Assembly (NCBI GenBank): GCA_902612605.1
Contig: CACMDY010000006.1
Coordinates: 1-64,000 of the forward strand
DNA: 64,000 bases
Reading direction: 5' to 3'
DNA from: an uncultured Pelagibacteraceae bacterium
Lineage (GTDB): Bacteria; Pseudomonadota; Alphaproteobacteria; Pelagibacterales; Pelagibacteraceae
A program made the position numbers and the translations under genes. The notes below the pieces were generated by a model. It was not told the origin of the DNA. It saw only the letters and a list, made by a program, of their open reading frames with translations, and did no database searches. Below, in pieces: positions 63,670 through 64,000 of this stretch (position 1 is its first letter; the number at the start of each line of letters is the position of its first letter).

Positions 63670-64000
63670 GGAAAATCTATTTCAGCATCTTTATTTAGTG
63701 CTTTAAACCCTTTGATTACAGCTGGACGTTCAGCAATTTCAACAAACCATCGAGATAAATTTTCAAAATTATTTAATCCAATATCATGTCTTTTGTGTCT
63801 TGCGATCCATGACCATGTTGCAATGTCAGCAATAGAGTATTTATCATTTGCTAAAAATTTACTTTGAGCCAATCTAGCTTCAAGATCTTCATAAATCTTT
63901 CTTGTGATTTTGAAGTATCTTTCCTCACCCCACTCACTTTTTCCTTGATGATAATAATGAAACTGATGATGTTGGCCTATCATTGGACCTACAATAGCCA
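63666..64000 (-). CDS. Glutathione S-transferase family protein, N-terminus cut off
   Basis: The final 111 codons of a GST-like protein are present and the frame runs off the window edge. The all-helical C-terminal domain is clear: GPMIGQHHQFHYYHQGKSEWGEERYFKITRKIYEDLEARL in pieces, then KYSIADIATWSWIARHKRHD and RWFVEIAERPAVIKGF. These features are like the YfcG/YghU Nu-class proteins, which use two glutathiones as disulfide reductases. The glutathione-binding thioredoxin domain lies outside. It meets dksA with a four-base overlap. Confidence 0.82.
   Translation of the reverse strand, partial: AIVGPMIGQHHQFHYYHQGKSEWGEERYFKITRKIYEDLEARLAQSKFLANDKYSIADIATWSWIARHKRHDIGLNNFENLSRWFVEIAERPAVIKGFKALNKDAEIDFP

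Noticed and set aside
1-64000. Search by eye for tRNA, rRNA, CRISPR arrays, transposases and phage genes
   Set aside because: Every gap is under about 200 bases and none shows cloverleaf motifs, spaced repeats or mobile-element genes; no call can be supported.

Overview
The window looks like a contiguous chromosomal segment of a SAR11-type alphaproteobacterium (Pelagibacter or a close relative). The reasons are the very A+T-rich, lysine/isoleucine/asparagine-heavy coding, intergenic gaps that never exceed about 200 bases, many 1-35 base overlaps between neighbours, and a characteristic gene set: soluble NAD formate dehydrogenase, a tandem glycine riboswitch on gcvT, a glycine amidinotransferase next to threonine aldolase, and a DksA of the alphaproteobacterial two-cysteine kind. 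The assignment to SAR11 is inference from content, not from a database comparison. I saw no rRNA, tRNA, insertion sequence, prophage or CRISPR array.

Layout: 1-2385 (minus) is gmk followed by fatty-acid synthesis genes acpP, fabG, fabD. 2469-9963 (plus) is rpsF-rpsR-rplI-dnaB, an RND-type exporter, a CvpA protein, purF and a PhnZ/MIOX-like HD protein. 9979-17034 (plus) holds a YyaL-like protein, gshA-gshB, two transporters and an NAD(P)-binding protein. 17105-19087 (plus) is a stress block: a GYD-domain protein, exported MsrB, an unknown 61-residue protein, SodB and an unknown 75-residue protein. 19096-22346 (minus) holds two tandem 19-codon membrane microproteins, threonine aldolase, glycine amidinotransferase and an EamA transporter. 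22394-26397 (plus) is a NifU-like protein, an HPP protein, formate dehydrogenase, MsrA, a medium-chain reductase and a 56-residue membrane protein. 26392-32476 carries an FAD oxidoreductase, TspO, an SDR, and a four-gene lipid cluster (DUF3833, Cfa-like methyltransferase, DUF1365, flavin amine oxidase). 32482-37000 (minus) is gcvPHT under a tandem glycine riboswitch.

37023-44739 contains an EamA transporter, the complete 5-oxoprolinase PxpA/PxpB/PxpC set around a 27-base divergent promoter region, and a TRAP transporter that plausibly supplies its substrate; TerC and glyoxalase I follow. 44760-50809 (minus) is guaA, a TPR protein, guaB, rlmE, a glycosyltransferase, pssA and psd. 50884-57375 is icd (plus), alaS, recA and a TolC-family protein. 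57375-59027 (minus) is glycerate kinase, a GFA protein and a cupin. 59217-60867 (plus) is umuDC with a LexA-type box. The end carries two membrane glycosyltransferases with a 34-residue peptide between them, dksA, and a cut-off glutathione S-transferase.

Functional themes recur. One is glutathione: gshA, gshB, glyoxalase I, GFA, GST and 5-oxoprolinase. A second is glycine and one-carbon flow: threonine aldolase, glycine cleavage, amidinotransferase, formate dehydrogenase and glycerate kinase. A third is repair of oxidised methionine outside the cytoplasm plus superoxide defence. Streamlining shows in the IMP dehydrogenase without CBS domains, the leaderless-looking divergent promoters, and the tiny reading frames packed into gaps.
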